From contig CBDDDL010000001.1 of NCBI GenBank assembly GCA_965226645.1, forward strand, positions 248,001 through 312,000: 64,000 bases of DNA, in the 5' to 3' direction. The stretch is from Poriferisodalis sp965226645. Its GTDB lineage: Bacteria; Actinomycetota; Acidimicrobiia; Acidimicrobiales; Poriferisodalaceae. Shown piece by piece: positions 11,067 through 20,819 of the stretch. The first letter of the stretch is position 1. Every line of letters begins with the position of its first letter. The position numbers and the translations under genes were made by a program. A model generated the notes under the pieces. That model made no database searches. It was not told the DNA's origin and saw only the letters and a list, made by a program, of their open reading frames with translations.

Positions 11067-13682
11067 ATGGCAAATGACACTGATTCCGCCAGGCAACCCC
11101 TTCCTTCCAGTCCGCTGACTCACAAGACCCAAGAGGCTCTGGCTGGCGCAATCTCGACTGCGACGAGCCAGGGTCATCCTGAAGTCACCCGCGCGCATCT
11201 GCTGGCAGCACTGGTCTCACAACCCGAAGGACTGGTGCTGCCGCTGCTGACGCGCGCCGGGATCGAGCCCGCAGCGGTCCGCAGTGCGGCGCTCGAGAAA
11301 CTCTCGCGCCTTCCTCGCAGCTTCAGCACCCAGCCGCAAACGCCGCCGCTGGCCGCCGAGATGGCGCAGACACTTCACGCGGCGGACGCCGAACGAGTGA
11401 GGATGGGCGACGAATACCTGTCCACCGAGCATCTGTTGGTGGCGCTCGCATCCGACGTCGGAACCGAGCGCGCGGTGCTGGCCTCACTCGTCGGCGAACT
11501 GCGCGGCACAACTCGAGTGACCTCTCCGACACCCGAAAACAACTACGAAGCGCTCGAACGATTCGGCCGGGATCTCACCGCAGAGGCTCGCGAGGACAAG
11601 CTCGACCCGGTCATCGGCCGTGACGACGAGATTCGGCGCGTCATCGGTGTGCTGTCGCGGCGAACCAAGAACAACCCGGTGCTGATCGGCGAGCCCGGCG
11701 TCGGCAAGACGGCGATCGTCGAAGGACTCGCACGCCGCATTGCGGAAGGCGACGTACCCGACGGGCTGCGCGACAAGCGCGTCATCGCCCTTGATCTAGC
11801 CGCCATGGTGGCCGGCGCCAAGTTCCGGGGAGAGTTCGAAGAGCGGCTCGGGGCAGTTCTCGACGAGGTCGTCGCCTCCGGTGGCGAGGTCATCACGTTC
11901 CTCGACGAATTGCACACGCTGGTCGGTGCCGGTGCCGGCGGTGACAGCTCGCTCGACGCCGCCAACATGATCAAGCCCATGCTGGCGCGCGGACAGTTGC
12001 GACTGGTGGGTGCGACCACGCTCGACGAGTACCGACAGCACATTGAGGACGACTCGGCCCTCGAACGCCGATTCGCGCCCGTGTATGTCGGCGAGCCCGC
12101 CATCTCGGACGCAGTGGCAATCCTGCGCGGCCTCAAGGAACGGTACGAAGTCCATCACGGCGTCCGCATCACCGATGCGGCGCTCGTAGCGGCTGTCACC
12201 TTGTCGGACCGATACCTGCGCCAGCGATTCCTGCCTGACAAGGCGATCGACCTCATGGACGAGGCCGCCAGCCGACTGCGCATCGAGATCGACTCGGTGC
12301 CGCTCGACATTGACGTGAGCGAACGGCGGATCCGTCAACTCGAGATCGAAGAGTTGGCGCTTGCGGGCGACGGAAGCGCCGCCAGCGCCCGACGCACAGA
12401 GATCGCCGAAGAACTGGCATCCGAGCGTGAACGCGCTGCGGCGCTCAAGGCGCATTGGCAGTCCGAGAAGGAAGCCATCGCGGCGATCCGTGCATTGAAG
12501 TCCGAGGCCGAGTCGCTTGCCGCGCAGGTAGACCGCGAGACGGATCTTGGGCGAGCTGCCGAAATCCGTTTCGGCCAGCTGCCCGACGTCAATCGACGTT
12601 TCGACGAGGCCGCCGCCGAGCTCCAACGGCTCCAGGCAGACCAGCGAATGCTGCGAGAGGAAGTTGACGCTGGCGACATCGCCGAAGTCGTGTCGCGCTG
12701 GACCGGCATTGCCACCAGCCGGCTGCTCGAGGGTGAGGCACACAAGCTGGTGTGTCTGGAGGACACCTTGGCAAACCGGGTGGTGGGTCAGCGACATGCC
12801 GTCGCCGCTGTGGCCAACGCGATCCGCCGCAGTCGCGCCGGTCTGAGCGAGCCCAATCGGCCCATCGGCAGCTTCTTGTTCTTGGGGCCCACGGGCGTCG
12901 GCAAGACCGAACTGGCGCGAGCACTGGCGGAATCGCTGTTCGAGGATGAACGGGCAATGGTCCGTATCGATATGTCCGAATACCTCGAGCGTCACTCCGT
13001 GAGTCGACTGATCGGAGCACCTCCGGGCTACATCGGCCACGACGACGGCGGCCAGCTCACCGAGGCCGTACGACGCCGGCCGTACTCGGTCGTTCTGCTC
13101 GACGAGATCGAAAAGGCCCATGCCGACGTGTTCGGCGTGCTGCTTCAGGTCCTCGACGGCGGCCGGCTCACTGATGGTCAAGGCCGCACCGTGGACTTCT
13201 CGAATGTGGTCCTCATCATGACGTCGAACCTGGCGGTGGACCCTGTCGAGTTCTTTGCCCCCGAGTTCATCAACCGCGTTGATGAGATCCTGCGGTTCGA
13301 CGCGCTCAGTCGGGCCGATCTGGGTGCCATCACTGAGCTGGCGCTCGAGACGCTGCGCAAGCGATTGGTCGACCGCGAGATGACGCTTGAGGTGACCGCA
13401 GCAGCAGCGGAATTTCTCGCCAACCGTGGTTATGACCCCACCTACGGAGCGCGGCCGCTGCGCCGGGTCATTCAGCGACAGCTGATCGACCCGCTGGCCG
13501 CCGGCCTGCTCGACAGCACCTTCGCTGATGGCGATGCGGTTGTTGCCGACGCCATCGACGGCGCCATCGCGTTGAGCTCCGCCCGACGCCCCGCCGACGA
13601 CGCAGTCGGCGAACCGGGAGAGGTGAGGGAGGCCCAAGCGGACGCATCGGCCGAAAACAGAGTCTTCTCGGAGGCTTCCTGA
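11067..13682 (+). CDS. clpB: Disaggregase ClpB with a shortened D2 segment
   Basis: AAA+ disaggregase working with DnaK. The 871 residues contain an N-terminal repeat domain, D1 with Walker A GEPGVGKTAIVEG and Walker B VITFLDELHTLVGAGAGG, a coiled-coil M-domain (about 400-525), and D2 with GPTGVGKTELARALAE and VVLLDEIEKAHADVFG. Between sensor-1 (LIMTSNL) and PEFINRVDEI there are only nine residues, where mycobacterial ClpB has about 18 and E. coli about 30. The C-terminal 50 residues are low-complexity. The last third of the gene is repeated, damaged, directly downstream. Confidence 0.94.
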   Translation: MANDTDSARQPLPSSPLTHKTQEALAGAISTATSQGHPEVTRAHLLAALVSQPEGLVLPLLTRAGIEPAAVRSAALEKLSRLPRSFSTQPQTPPLAAEMAQTLHAADAERVRMGDEYLSTEHLLVALASDVGTERAVLASLVGELRGTTRVTSPTPENNYEALERFGRDLTAEAREDKLDPVIGRDDEIRRVIGVLSRRTKNNPVLIGEPGVGKTAIVEGLARRIAEGDVPDGLRDKRVIALDLAAMVAGAKFRGEFEERLGAVLDEVVASGGEVITFLDELHTLVGAGAGGDSSLDAANMIKPMLARGQLRLVGATTLDEYRQHIEDDSALERRFAPVYVGEPAISDAVAILRGLKERYEVHHGVRITDAALVAAVTLSDRYLRQRFLPDKAIDLMDEAASRLRIEIDSVPLDIDVSERRIRQLEIEELALAGDGSAASARRTEIAEELASERERAAALKAHWQSEKEAIAAIRALKSEAESLAAQVDRETDLGRAAEIRFGQLPDVNRRFDEAAAELQRLQADQRMLREEVDAGDIAEVVSRWTGIATSRLLEGEAHKLVCLEDTLANRVVGQRHAVAAVANAIRRSRAGLSEPNRPIGSFLFLGPTGVGKTELARALAESLFEDERAMVRIDMSEYLERHSVSRLIGAPPGYIGHDDGGQLTEAVRRRPYSVVLLDEIEKAHADVFGVLLQVLDGGRLTDGQGRTVDFSNVVLIMTSNLAVDPVEFFAPEFINRVDEILRFDALSRADLGAITELALETLRKRLVDREMTLEVTAAAAEFLANRGYDPTYGARPLRRVIQRQLIDPLAAGLLDSTFADGDAVVADAIDGAIALSSARRPADDAVGEPGEVREAQADASAENRVFSEAS

Positions 13683-13770
13683 AGGGCTCGGTGAAGCGTT
13701 CGGGCGAGAACCGGGGGTACCGACCCACGCACGGGTGGGGCACTTAGCCTGAATCGGAGCACTGTTTAGC

Positions 13771-14667
13771 CTCCGGGCTACATCGGCCACGACGACGGCG
13801 GCCAGCTCACCGAGGCCGTACGACGCCGGCCTGTAGTGGCCTCGGTCGTTCTGAGGTCGACGAGATCGACGACGGCGTGGGCGCGAGATTGAAAGGCGGG
13901 CGCGGGCCCATGCCGACGTGTTCGGCGTGCTGCTTCAGGTCCTCGACGCCGGCCGGCTCACTGATGGTCAAGGCCGCACCGTGGACTTCTCGAATGTGGT
14001 CCTCATCATGACGTCGGAACCTGGCGGTGGACCCTGTCGAGTTCTTTGCCCCCGAGTTCATCAACCGCGTTGATGAGATCCTGCGGTTCGACGCGCTCAG
14101 TCGGGCCGATCTGGGTGCCATCACTGAGCTGGCGCTCGAGACGCTGCGCAGACACAAAAAGTGCCTCCTGTTTTTGAGCGATTGGTCGACCGCGAGATGA
14201 CGCTTGAGGTGACCGCAGCAGCAGCGGAATTTCTCGCCAACCAGGGTGGTTATGCACCCCACCGGGTGCGGCGGGAGCGGTTCGTGGCCGGCGGCGCGTC
14301 GCGAGGGCGCGGCCGTTGCGCACCGGGTCATTCAGCGACAGCTGATCGACCCGCTGGCCGCCGGCCTGCTCGACAGCACCTTCGCGAGGCGATGGCGATG
14401 CGGCATCGCTTGAGACTCGACCACCGTGCCGTCGAGGCGGTCGATCAGCTTCCATGACCAGAGTCGGCGCCACCGTGGACGCGTTGAGCTCCGCCCGACG
14501 CCCCGCTGCGGCGACGACGCAGTCGGCGAACCGGGAGAGGTGAGGGAGGCCCAAGCGGACGCATCGGCCGAAAACAGAGTCTTCTCGGAGGCTTCCTGAA
14601 GGGCTCGGTGACCCAGCGTTCGGGCGAGAACCGGGGGTACCGACCCACGCACGGGTGGGGCACTTAG
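13771..14667 (+). pseudogene. Scrambled tandem copy of the clpB 3' end
   Basis: This stretch repeats clpB positions 13020-13747, including the stop codon and about 65 bases beyond it. Long blocks are identical (for example 13910-14150 against 13120-13359 apart from one substitution and one insertion). The blocks are interrupted by clustered extra bases at about 13831-13910, 14150-14176, 14243-14325 and 14386-14480, roughly 170 extra bases in all. The inserts shift frame and introduce stops, so it cannot encode a D2 domain. Divergence by insertion with almost no substitution is not normal gene decay. Bases 13750-13770 are the junction. The 1062 bases between clpB and purA hold nothing else I can identify. 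Confidence 0.85.
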
Positions 14668-14744
14668 ACTCACCGTGTCAAAGTCTGAAGGCGACGAGCG
14701 TGCCAGCGCCGAATGAGGTTGCGGGCTCGGCTGCGAGGTGAACT

Positions 14745-16025
14745 GTGCCTGGGTCGATCGTCGTGGGAACCCAGTGGGGCGACGAGGGCAAGGGCCGGAT
14801 CGTCGATGTCGTCGCCAAGGAATGCCTGCACGTCGTGCGCTACCAGGGCGGACACAATGCCGGCCACCGAATCGTCGTCGACGGCGAGGCGTTCGCGTTG
14901 CAGCTCGTCCCCAGCGGCGTGATGTACGACCACGTGACGCCGATCATCGGCAATGGCGTCGTGGTGAACCCCTGGGTCTTGCTCGAAGAGATCGACATGC
15001 TCACACGCCGGGGCGTCGACTGCAGCCGACTGATGCTGAGCCCAGCGGCTCACCTCGTGCTGCCGTATCACCAGATCGCTGATGAGCTTGCGGAGGTGCA
15101 GCGCGGCGATGCCAAGCTCGACACCACCAAGCGGGGCATCGGACCCGCATACGCCGACAAGGCCGCACGTGTCGGACTGCGCGTCGAGGACCTGCTGGAA
15201 CCGTTGACGCTTCGTGAGCGACTCAGGAGCGTCCTCAATGATCGCAACCAGTACTTGCGAGGGGTTCACGGCCACCCCGGCATCGATCCCGACGAGTTGG
15301 CCGACGAACTCGTTACCGAGGTGGCGCCCCGTATTGCGCCCTTGATCGGCGACACCGTGGGCTGGTTGCACGAGGCTCTGCACGCGGGCGAACGGGTGCT
15401 GTTCGAAGGTGCGCAGGCGACGTTCCTCGACCTCGATCACGGCACGTATCCGTTTGTGACCTCCTCCAACCCTGTCGCGGGCTTTGCCCTGGTCGGGTCG
15501 GGAATCGGACCAGGGGCGATCGACCAGGTCATCGGCATCGCCAAGGCGTACACGACCCGCGTCGGATCCGGTCCGTTTGTGACCGAACTGGTGGACGACA
15601 TCGGTGATCACCTGGTGGAGCGCGGAGCGGAATTCGGCACAAATACGGGGCGCCGACGTCGTTGCGGCTGGTTCGATGCGGTCATGGGACGCCAGGCGGT
15701 TCGTCTCAATGCCTGCACCGAGATTGCGCTGACCAAGCTGGACGTCCTCGACGAGCTCGACGCCGTCAAGGTCTGCGTCGCGTACGAAGTGGACGGCCGT
15801 CGCTACGACTATCTTCCGCACCTGCGTTCGTTGCACGATCGTGCCGAGCCGCTCTACGCCACGTTGCCGGGCTGGAAGACACCACTCGACGAGGTCACGG
15901 AGCGCCACCAGCTGCCCCGAGCCGCCGTTGACTACATCGTGTTCCTGGAACGGCAGCTGGGGCTGCCGATCCGTTACGTCTGTGTCGGCCCGGGTCGGGA
16001 GCAGTACATCCGCTTTGCCGCCTGA
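14745..16025 (+). CDS. purA: Adenylosuccinate synthetase
   Basis: Joins IMP and aspartate using GTP, the first committed step to AMP. It has the N-terminal GTQWGDEGKGRIVD loop, GGHNAGHRIVVDGE (usually GHT), the KRGIGPAYADKAAR segment and TGRRRRCGWFDAV. The GTG start has GAGGTG four bases upstream. At 426 residues it is full length. It is the first gene of the purine run, although its promoter region is occupied by the duplicated clpB fragment. Confidence 0.96.
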   Translation: MPGSIVVGTQWGDEGKGRIVDVVAKECLHVVRYQGGHNAGHRIVVDGEAFALQLVPSGVMYDHVTPIIGNGVVVNPWVLLEEIDMLTRRGVDCSRLMLSPAAHLVLPYHQIADELAEVQRGDAKLDTTKRGIGPAYADKAARVGLRVEDLLEPLTLRERLRSVLNDRNQYLRGVHGHPGIDPDELADELVTEVAPRIAPLIGDTVGWLHEALHAGERVLFEGAQATFLDLDHGTYPFVTSSNPVAGFALVGSGIGPGAIDQVIGIAKAYTTRVGSGPFVTELVDDIGDHLVERGAEFGTNTGRRRRCGWFDAVMGRQAVRLNACTEIALTKLDVLDELDAVKVCVAYEVDGRRYDYLPHLRSLHDRAEPLYATLPGWKTPLDEVTERHQLPRAAVDYIVFLERQLGLPIRYVCVGPGREQYIRFAA

Positions 16026-16087
16026 GCCGCTTCGTCTTCGAACGTGGTGGACCACCCCTGTTTGGTTGAGTCGATGAAGGTGTGCCC

Positions 16088-17353
16088 ATGAAGGTGTGTG
16101 TCGTCGGCGCTGGCGGTCGGGAGCACGCGTATGCCGCAGTGCTCGGACGCACCGCGGACGTCGTAGTGACCCCTGGGAATCCCGGCATCAGGGGCAGCAT
16201 TGCGACGCCTCCCACTGAGATTGATGCGGACCTGTTCGTCATCGGCCCCGAGGGCCCGCTGGCCGAGGGTCTCGCCGACCGGTTGCGCGCCAATGGCCGC
16301 TTGGTCTTCGGACCCGGCGCGGATGGCGCTGCCTTGGAGGGTTCCAAGGCGTGGATGAAAGAAGTCGTGAGTGCGGCGGGAGTCCCGACCGCAGCGTTCC
16401 GCACCTTCGACAACGACCCGGACAGCTGTCGCTCCGCTCACGCGTACCTCGAGACGTTGAGCCCTCCCTACGTCGTGAAGACGAGTGGTCTGGCTGCCGG
16501 CAAGGGTGTGCTGGTCACCGACGATCTGGCTGCAGCGCATGCCGACGTCGACGCCAAGTTGGACGGCAGCGCCTTCGGCCCCGCGGGTCAGCGCATTGTC
16601 ATTGAGGAGGGCCTGGTCGGACCTGAGGTCTCGCTGTTCGCGATCTGCGACGGCAAGCGAGCGGAACTGCTGCCTACCGCCGTGCGCGACCACAAGCGGC
16701 TGGGCGATGGCGACACAGGCCCGAACACCGGTGGCATGGGCTGCGTCTCGCCCTTGGGTGACATGGACCGGGCGACTTGTCGAGAACTCGCGGCGTTGTC
16801 ATTCGAGCCGACGCTGGATGAGCTTGTGCGCCGAGGCGTGGACTACCGCGGCGTGCTGTACGCCGGCTTCATGCTGACACCGGACGGCCCTCGCCTGCTG
16901 GAGTACAACGTGCGCTTCGGCGATCCGGAGGCGCAGGTGACGTTGCCGCGCATCGACAGCGATCTGGCGGCCCTGCTGTGCGGAGCTGCTGCGGGCGACG
17001 TGCCAGACGAAATTGTTGTCTCCGACGAAGCCATGGTCTGCGTCGTGTGCGCATCCGAGGGCTACCCCTCTGCTCCCCGCACGGGTGACCTGATTGTGGG
17101 CATCGAGGCTGCGTGTGCCCTCGACGGGGTGACCGTGTTCTGCGCCGGCGTCGCAGCGGCGTCCGATGCCGAGACCACGCCAGGAGCGCTCGTCACTGCT
17201 GGGGGGCGTGTCCTGAGCGTGTGCGGCCGCGGCCCGAATGCGGCGATTGCGCGAGCACGCGCCTATGAGGCCGTGCACCGGATCAGCTGGCCTGGAATGA
17301 CGTTCCGGACCGACGTTGCGGCACCCGAAGCGCGGGCGGCGGCCGGTACTTGA
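16088..17353 (+). CDS. purD: Phosphoribosylamine-glycine ligase
   Basis: ATP-grasp enzyme forming GAR from phosphoribosylamine and glycine. The ATG at 16088 gives MKVCVVGAGGREHA, the typical N-terminus, with GAAGG seven bases upstream; an 11-base direct repeat (16074 and 16088) duplicates the start context. Visible motifs are VKTSGLAAGKGV, the RDHKRLGDGDTGPNTGGMG signature and LEYNVRFGDPEAQV. At 421 residues it is full length, and it ends just before the purE frame. Confidence 0.95.
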   Translation: MKVCVVGAGGREHAYAAVLGRTADVVVTPGNPGIRGSIATPPTEIDADLFVIGPEGPLAEGLADRLRANGRLVFGPGADGAALEGSKAWMKEVVSAAGVPTAAFRTFDNDPDSCRSAHAYLETLSPPYVVKTSGLAAGKGVLVTDDLAAAHADVDAKLDGSAFGPAGQRIVIEEGLVGPEVSLFAICDGKRAELLPTAVRDHKRLGDGDTGPNTGGMGCVSPLGDMDRATCRELAALSFEPTLDELVRRGVDYRGVLYAGFMLTPDGPRLLEYNVRFGDPEAQVTLPRIDSDLAALLCGAAAGDVPDEIVVSDEAMVCVVCASEGYPSAPRTGDLIVGIEAACALDGVTVFCAGVAAASDAETTPGALVTAGGRVLSVCGRGPNAAIARARAYEAVHRISWPGMTFRTDVAAPEARAAAGT

Positions 17354-17502
17354 CCGAGACCGCCGAATCTGCCCACGAACGCTCAAATCCGCTAGTTTCT
17401 CCTGTTGGAAATCTCCCCATTGCGCGCTCCGGGCAGCGAGACTGTGGTCGACGAGAAGTCGTCGCCGGGCGCATCGTGACGGCGGTCAACAGGGAACGCG
17501 AT

Positions 17503-18021
17503 ATGGCAACTGGACACGACGCGTCGCCGAGTGCGGCGACTGCTGTCGATGTGTCGCCGAGTGCGGCCACTGGGCGATCTGTTGCCATCTTGATGGGTTC
17601 GCCGAACGACGCCTCCAAGATGGCGTCCGCCGAAGAGATGCTCGATCGCTTCGGCGTGCCGCACAGCACGCATGTCATGAGCGCCCACCGCACCCCCGAC
17701 GCGGTCGCGGCGTTCGCGACCCGAGCGCGCGCCGAAGGCATCGGCGTTGTGATTTGCGGTGCGGGCATGGCCGCGCATCTGGCCGGCGCAGTAGCGGCGC
17801 AGACGACGCTGCCGGTGATCGGCGTGCCGTTGACCGGCGGCGTGGCGGACGGCTTGGACGCGCTGCTCTCGACGGTGCAGATGCCCCGAGGGATTCCCGT
17901 CGCGACGGTCGCCGTCAATGGCGCGGCGAACGCTGCGGTGCTTGCAGTGGAGATCTTCGCAGTCGCAGACTCCCAGCTTGCGTCCCGGCTGGCCGAGTTC
18001 CGCGCAGTGGGTGCCCGGTGA
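17503..18021 (+). CDS. purE: N5-CAIR mutase PurE
   Basis: Catalyses N5-CAIR to CAIR. The core VAILMGSPNDASKM...SAHRTPD...GAGMAAHLAG...LLSTVQMPRGIPVATVAV is class I PurE, which needs PurK, not found in this window. The frame is open back to a TTG overlapping the purD stop (17350), but that extra sequence looks unconserved, so I use the ATG at 17503 (172 residues). Its N-terminus contains a 14-base direct repeat (17524 and 17554) encoding SPSAAT twice. Confidence 0.9.
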   Translation: MATGHDASPSAATAVDVSPSAATGRSVAILMGSPNDASKMASAEEMLDRFGVPHSTHVMSAHRTPDAVAAFATRARAEGIGVVICGAGMAAHLAGAVAAQTTLPVIGVPLTGGVADGLDALLSTVQMPRGIPVATVAVNGAANAAVLAVEIFAVADSQLASRLAEFRAVGAR

Positions 18022-18053
18022 GAACGCCCAGTGAGAACCTGAGCGTGCGGTCG

Positions 18054-19517
18054 ATGGCCGAGCAATCCGAGCCTGCGAGCAGTAGTCGCGCTCGTGTCGA
18101 GATCGCCAACGTGCTCGCAACCCGATATGCGTCCGCGGAGATGGCCGAACTGTGGTCCCCGCGTCACAAGGTGATCCTCGAACGCCGGTTGTGGATCGCG
18201 GTGCTCGAAGCCCAGCGCGACGCCGGTGTCGAAATTCCCGACGGAGCATTGGAGGCGTACCGGGCCGTCATCGATTGGGTCGATCTAGCGTCGATTACCG
18301 CACGCGAGCGCGTCACACGTCACGACGTGAAGGCGCGCATCGAGGAATTCTGCGCGTTGGCCGGCCACGAACAAATCCACCGTGCCATGACCTCAAGGGA
18401 TCTCACGGAGAACGTCGAGCAGTGCCAGGTACGCGCCGCTATGGAGCTCGTAACGAGCCGTCTCGCTGCGCTGATCGTTCGTCTCGGCGCCCGGGCCGAT
18501 GCCGACAGCGATGTCGTGATGACCGGCCGTTCGCACAACGTGCCTGCGCAAGCCACGACGCTCGGCAAGCGCTGGGCGACAATCGGCACAGAGGCACTCG
18601 CGGCTCTTGAGCGGCTGGAAGAGCTGATCGCTCGCTACCCGTTGCGTGGCCTGCGTGGCCCGGTGGGCACCCAGCAGGACCTACTGGAGCTCCTCGGCGG
18701 AGACTCCGACGCAGTGGTGCGACTCGAACGCCGCATCGCCGACGAGCTGGGCTTCGAGCGCGTGCTGGGTTCGGTCGGGCAGGTGTACCCCCGATCGCTG
18801 GACTTCGAAGTTGTCGCTGCCGTGGTGGGCGCCGCGGCACCGTTGGCCAATCTGGCCCTCGCCGTGCGCCTGATGGCAGGTCACGAGCTCGTGACTGAAG
18901 GATTCCCGACGGGGCAGGTGGGGTCCTCGGCCATGCCGCACAAGATGAACACCCGCTCCTGCGAGCGCATCACCGGACTCATGACGATCCTGCGAGGTCA
19001 TCTGACGATGGCCGCGGGTCTGGCAGGAGACCAGTGGAACGAAGGCGATGTCAGCTGCTCGGTCGTGCGCCGGGTCGTCTTGCCTGACGCGTTCTTCGCG
19101 CTCGACGGTGCGTTGGAAACGACGTTTGACGTGCTGGCCGGATTCGGCGCGTATCCCGCCCGCCTCGCGGCGGAGCTTGCGGAGTACTTGCCGTTCCTGG
19201 CAACCACTCGCTTGTTGGCAGCGGCCGTTGCGGCGGGAGCCGGCCGGGAGCGAGCACATGAACTCATCAAGGCCCACGCCATTTCTGCCGCATTGGCGCT
19301 GCGCGAGGGCACCACAGTGCGAAATGACCTGCCCGAGCGCATCGTGGCCGATCCAGAGCTCGGCCTCAATGCCGAAGCCGTCGGCGCTGCGCTTGCAGAG
19401 CCGGCCTCGTTCAGCGGTCGAGCGGTCGAGCACGTGGCCGACTTCGTCGCAGCGGCGATGGAGGTGGCCGACCGTTATGGCCGCGCGGTGAACTATGAAC
19501 CAGGCGAGGTGATCTGA
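18054..19517 (+). CDS. purB: Adenylosuccinate lyase
   Basis: Cleaves SAICAR and adenylosuccinate, releasing fumarate, so it acts twice in purine synthesis. Motifs include MTSRDLTENVEQ, TGRSHNVPAQATTLGKRWA with the catalytic His, and the fumarase/aspartase superfamily signature GSSAMPHKMNTRSCERI. The ATG at 18054 gives 487 residues, with the family start NVLATRYAS at residue 19. A GTG at 18018 overlapping the purE stop is an alternative start. Confidence 0.93.
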   Translation: MAEQSEPASSSRARVEIANVLATRYASAEMAELWSPRHKVILERRLWIAVLEAQRDAGVEIPDGALEAYRAVIDWVDLASITARERVTRHDVKARIEEFCALAGHEQIHRAMTSRDLTENVEQCQVRAAMELVTSRLAALIVRLGARADADSDVVMTGRSHNVPAQATTLGKRWATIGTEALAALERLEELIARYPLRGLRGPVGTQQDLLELLGGDSDAVVRLERRIADELGFERVLGSVGQVYPRSLDFEVVAAVVGAAAPLANLALAVRLMAGHELVTEGFPTGQVGSSAMPHKMNTRSCERITGLMTILRGHLTMAAGLAGDQWNEGDVSCSVVRRVVLPDAFFALDGALETTFDVLAGFGAYPARLAAELAEYLPFLATTRLLAAAVAAGAGRERAHELIKAHAISAALALREGTTVRNDLPERIVADPELGLNAEAVGAALAEPASFSGRAVEHVADFVAAAMEVADRYGRAVNYEPGEVI

Positions 19518-19587
19518 GCGCGGCCTCTTTGCTCAGCTGGATCGTCGGGGCCACCGTCCACGTCGATGTGAACCCAAGGAGATCTCG

Positions 19588-20493
19588 GTGACCGAACTCG
19601 AACTCGTCCATCGCGGCAAGGTACGCGAGATGTACAAGGTGGACGCCGACCATTTGCTGATGGTCGCGAGCGATCGCATCTCGGCGTTCGATGTCGTGTT
19701 TCGAGAGCCGATCCCTGACAAAGGGCAGGTCCTGACCGCTATGACCATGTGGTGGTCCGACTGGCTCAGCCCGATTGCGCCGACCCACGTCGTGTCGGCG
19801 GACCCGGCGGACTTCGGGACCCCTTCAAATGGTGGGGACTGGGCGGGCCGAGCGCTGCTGGTGCGTAGCGCAGAGATGCTGCCGATCGAGTGCATCGTGC
19901 GCGGGTGCATCACCGGTTCGGCGTGGAAGGAATACCAGTCCGGTGGCACTATGCACGGCGAGCCGATGCCTGCGGGCCTTCTGGAATCCGAGCGGCTTCC
20001 CGAACCGGTCTTCACGCCGTCGACCAAGGCCACAACCGGACACGACGTGAACATCTCATTTGCCGAGGCCGCCAACCTCGTCGGCAGCGAGGCTGCACAC
20101 GCTGCACAGCAGATTTGCGTTGACGCCTACAGCGCCGGTGCAGCGCATGCCGCCGAACGCGGCATCGTCATTGCCGACACCAAGTTCGAGCTGGGCTACG
20201 TCGGCGGGGCGCTCGTCATCGCCGATGAGATCCTCACGCCGGATTCCTCGCGCTTTTGGCCCAAGGATCAGTGGCAGCCGGGCACCGCGCCGCCCTCGCT
20301 CGACAAGCAACCGGTTCGCGACGTCACTGCAGCGACAGGCTGGAACAAGGAGTCGCCTCCTCCGCCACTGACCGAGGAGGTCATTGCTGCAACCCGTGGC
20401 CGTTACATCGAGGCGTACGAGTCGTTGACGGGCGAGTCGTTCGCTGGCTGGAGCGAGCGCTTCGCCCATACTGCCGAAGCGCAGCAGTCATGA
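19588..20493 (+). CDS. purC: SAICAR synthetase
   Basis: Condenses CAIR with aspartate. The 301-residue protein has the HRGKVREMYKVDADHLLMVASDRISAFD N-terminus and later SGGTMHGEPMP and DTKFELGYVGG motifs. AAGGAGA five bases before the GTG is the best ribosome-binding site in the purine run and fixes the start. Its stop overlaps the purS ATG (ATGA). Confidence 0.96.
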   Translation: MTELELVHRGKVREMYKVDADHLLMVASDRISAFDVVFREPIPDKGQVLTAMTMWWSDWLSPIAPTHVVSADPADFGTPSNGGDWAGRALLVRSAEMLPIECIVRGCITGSAWKEYQSGGTMHGEPMPAGLLESERLPEPVFTPSTKATTGHDVNISFAEAANLVGSEAAHAAQQICVDAYSAGAAHAAERGIVIADTKFELGYVGGALVIADEILTPDSSRFWPKDQWQPGTAPPSLDKQPVRDVTAATGWNKESPPPPLTEEVIAATRGRYIEAYESLTGESFAGWSERFAHTAEAQQS

Positions 20494-20777
20494 AGAAGTG
20501 GGACGTTCTTGTCGAGGTATCGCCACGAGCGGAGATCGCTGATCCTGCCGGGCTCACGATTGAACGTGCGCTCGACGCGCTGGGATTTGCCGGCGTCAGC
20601 GGCGTGCGAGTCGGCAAGGCCATACGGCTCGAGGTCGCGGCGCCTGACGCAGAAGCCGCCCGCGCGGCCACCGAGGAGATGTGTGAGCGGTTGCTGGCCA
20701 ATCCGGTGATTGAAGATGCTCGAATCGAGCTGCTGCTCTGCGACACCTCGCTCGGAAGTCTTGATGCCGACAAGTAA
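20490..20777 (+). CDS. purS: FGAM synthase subunit PurS
   Basis: A 95-residue subunit that bridges PurL and PurQ in the three-part FGAM synthase of Gram-positives. It starts MKKWDVLVEVSPRAEIADPAG and contains ALDALGFAGVSGVRVGKAIRLEV, the standard PurS pattern. ATGA overlap with purC suggests coupled translation. It lies 42 bases before purQ. Confidence 0.93.
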   Translation: MKKWDVLVEVSPRAEIADPAGLTIERALDALGFAGVSGVRVGKAIRLEVAAPDAEAARAATEEMCERLLANPVIEDARIELLLCDTSLGSLDADK

Positions 20778-20819
20778 CTGCGGTCCACGTAGCTCCCGAG
20801 CGAAGCGAAGTCGGCAATC

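Noticed and set aside
14150..14176. CAAAAA...TTTTTG stem in an insert of the clpB copy as a terminator
   Set aside because: Six weak A-T/G-C pairs without a following U-run, inside a region of doubtful assembly.
13807..14554. Antisense reading frames across the clpB-copy region
   Set aside because: They are reverse-strand images of the duplicated clpB fragment and inherit openness from it; no independent coding signal.
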